From positions 1-8,368 of the forward strand of contig QQSG01000113.1 in the NCBI GenBank assembly GCA_003602665.1: 8,368 bases of DNA, in the 5' to 3' direction. Below are positions 7,659 through 8,368 of this stretch, in pieces. Below the pieces are notes generated by a model. The model was not told the DNA's origin, made no database searches, and was given only the letters and a program-made list of their open reading frames with translations. Each line of letters begins with the position of its first letter. Position 1 is the first letter of the stretch. The stretch is from Candidatus Poseidoniales archaeon. GTDB lineage: Archaea > Thermoplasmatota > Poseidoniia > Poseidoniales > Poseidoniaceae. Made by a program: the position numbers and the translations under genes.

Positions 7659-8368
7659 CGCTTCACCACGATTGTCAAGATGTCACCGTCTTGTAAAAGA
7701 TGGTCTAAGCCGACACGCTGCCAATCAAATTTTGCAGAAGGGCCCTTAATTCGAGCAAATCTAAACTTGCGTACAAAGTCACGATGCAGTTTGTTACAAA
7801 TTGTGCGAACAGTTGAATCATCCTTAACGATGAGAGGTTCTTCCATATCGGCTTCTTGCCCCTGCGGTTTGAGAAACACTCGCATGAATCCGAGATTATC
7901 ATAAATGAAATCTTTCAACTCGTTAAGACCAATGTCCTTGAATGCTGAGATTTCCATAATTGGCCATTCTTGTGGTAAACCAACTCTTGCTCGTGCAATA
8001 TCTTCAGGCGTTGCAATATCGATTTTGTTAATGGCAATAACTGCTTTTTCGTAAATGATGTTGCCTGCTAAACAATCAACAATTTGTTCAGCAGTTGTGT
8101 CTTGGCGTAATGTAACAATGGCAGATGTGAATCCGAATGATCGAATAATATCGCCCATTTCTTCTGGTGTGAGATATGTTTGTTCCACAGTTGTACGAAC
8201 GTCAATACCGCCTTTATCGACCCGCTTGATGAAGACTGGTGGTCGTTGTTCGTTGAGTCGCAAACCAGAATTATGCAATTCTCGATGTAAGACTTTGAAA
8301 TGCCCATCTTGGAATGGGTCGACAATGTAGAGGACCATATCAGATGAGCGAATAACGTTGAGAATTTC
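7655..8368 (-). CDS. DRG-family TGS-domain GTPase (Obg/DRG type), 5' end cut by window edge
   Basis: Cytosolic GTP-binding protein of the DRG group, which in eukaryotes and archaea is linked to ribosomes and translation. The window holds the C-terminal 237 residues; the frame is open through base 8368 and reads EILNVIRSSDMVLYIVD, matching the conserved stretch between G3 and G4 in the family. The Met codon at 8338 is therefore internal and not a start. Visible are the GLRLN segment, the K-x-x-x-GGI block, the G4 motif NKID (8018-8029), the G5-like SAFKD, and a C-terminal TGS domain (about 7655-7885) with MRVFLKPQG, STVRTICNKLHRDF, RFARIKGPSAKF and VGLDHLLQDGDI. The P-loop and switch regions would be beyond the edge; a full protein of roughly 365 residues is expected. 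Its stop overlaps the DoxX-like start by 4 bp. This family is a strong archaeal marker for the contig. Confidence 0.93.
   Translation of the reverse strand, partial: EILNVIRSSDMVLYIVDPFQDGHFKVLHRELHNSGLRLNEQRPPVFIKRVDKGGIDVRTTVEQTYLTPEEMGDIIRSFGFTSAIVTLRQDTTAEQIVDCLAGNIIYEKAVIAINKIDIATPEDIARARVGLPQEWPIMEISAFKDIGLNELKDFIYDNLGFMRVFLKPQGQEADMEEPLIVKDDSTVRTICNKLHRDFVRKFRFARIKGPSAKFDWQRVGLDHLLQDGDILTIVVKR
7663..7667 (-). promoter_or_regulatory. Shine-Dalgarno sequence for the DoxX-like gene
   Basis: GGTGA on the minus strand, four bases before the ATG at 7658, matches the core of the archaeal GGAGGTGAT complement to the 16S rRNA 3' end. It lies inside the last codons of the upstream GTPase gene. 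It supports the chosen start and re-initiation within a shared transcript. It contrasts with malQ and the GH57 gene, which show no such site. Confidence 0.65.

Noticed and set aside
7655..8338. A complete GTPase gene starting at the Met codon at 8338
   Set aside because: The frame stays open to the window edge and the extra residues match the family. Starting at 8338 would remove the P-loop and switch motifs.
1..8368. tRNA, rRNA, CRISPR array, insertion sequence or prophage remains
   Set aside because: No direct-repeat arrays, terminal inverted repeats, transposase motifs or cloverleaf-like sequences were seen; coding density leaves no gap over 51 bp.

Overview
The window reads as a stretch of archaeal chromosome, densely packed with genes. 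The best guess is a marine or mesophilic euryarchaeon of the Poseidoniales/Thermoplasmatota type. Three things support this. The last gene encodes a DRG-type TGS-domain GTPase, which is an archaeal/eukaryotic family. The central gene is a GH57 amylopullulanase-like enzyme with the module order known from archaeal amylopullulanases. The two divergent genes have no Shine-Dalgarno sequence and share a TATA-like box at the distance expected for leaderless archaeal transcripts. The phylum is fairly firm; the order is inferred from style (acidic secreted protein, single C-terminal anchor, moderate GC) and is not proven.

Layout. Positions 1-1424 (minus) hold the N-terminal 474 residues of a short-type alpha-glucan phosphorylase (GT35), cut by the left edge. 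Positions 1470-2717 (minus) hold a compact 4-alpha-glucanotransferase (GH77, MalQ) lying upstream of it in the same direction, so malQ-glgP is probably one transcript. A 51-bp gap (2718-2768) separates malQ from a divergent gene at 2769-7244 (plus). That gene encodes a 1491-residue surface enzyme: signal peptide, carbohydrate-binding-like domain, GH57 catalytic region, second binding-like domain, glucodextranase C-terminal-type domain, two fibronectin III-like domains, linker and C-terminal membrane anchor. Directly abutting it tail to tail are a four-helix DoxX-like membrane protein (7245-7658, minus) and, overlapping its start by 4 bp, the DRG-type GTPase (7655 to the right edge, minus), which lacks its N-terminal G1-G3 motifs because of the window edge.

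How the genes fit together. The first three genes form a coherent alpha-glucan (starch/glycogen) utilisation locus. The anchored GH57 enzyme would cut alpha-1,4/1,6 glucans outside the cell, MalQ would re-size imported maltodextrins, and the phosphorylase would release glucose-1-phosphate. No sugar transporter is visible in the window. The DoxX-like and GTPase genes look like an unrelated unit that happens to converge on the locus.

No RNA genes, CRISPR arrays, insertion sequences or gene-free stretches over 51 bp were seen. Nothing here amounts to a clearly new system. The most notable points are the domain architecture of the GH57 protein, the unusually short MalQ, and the very tight shared promoter.
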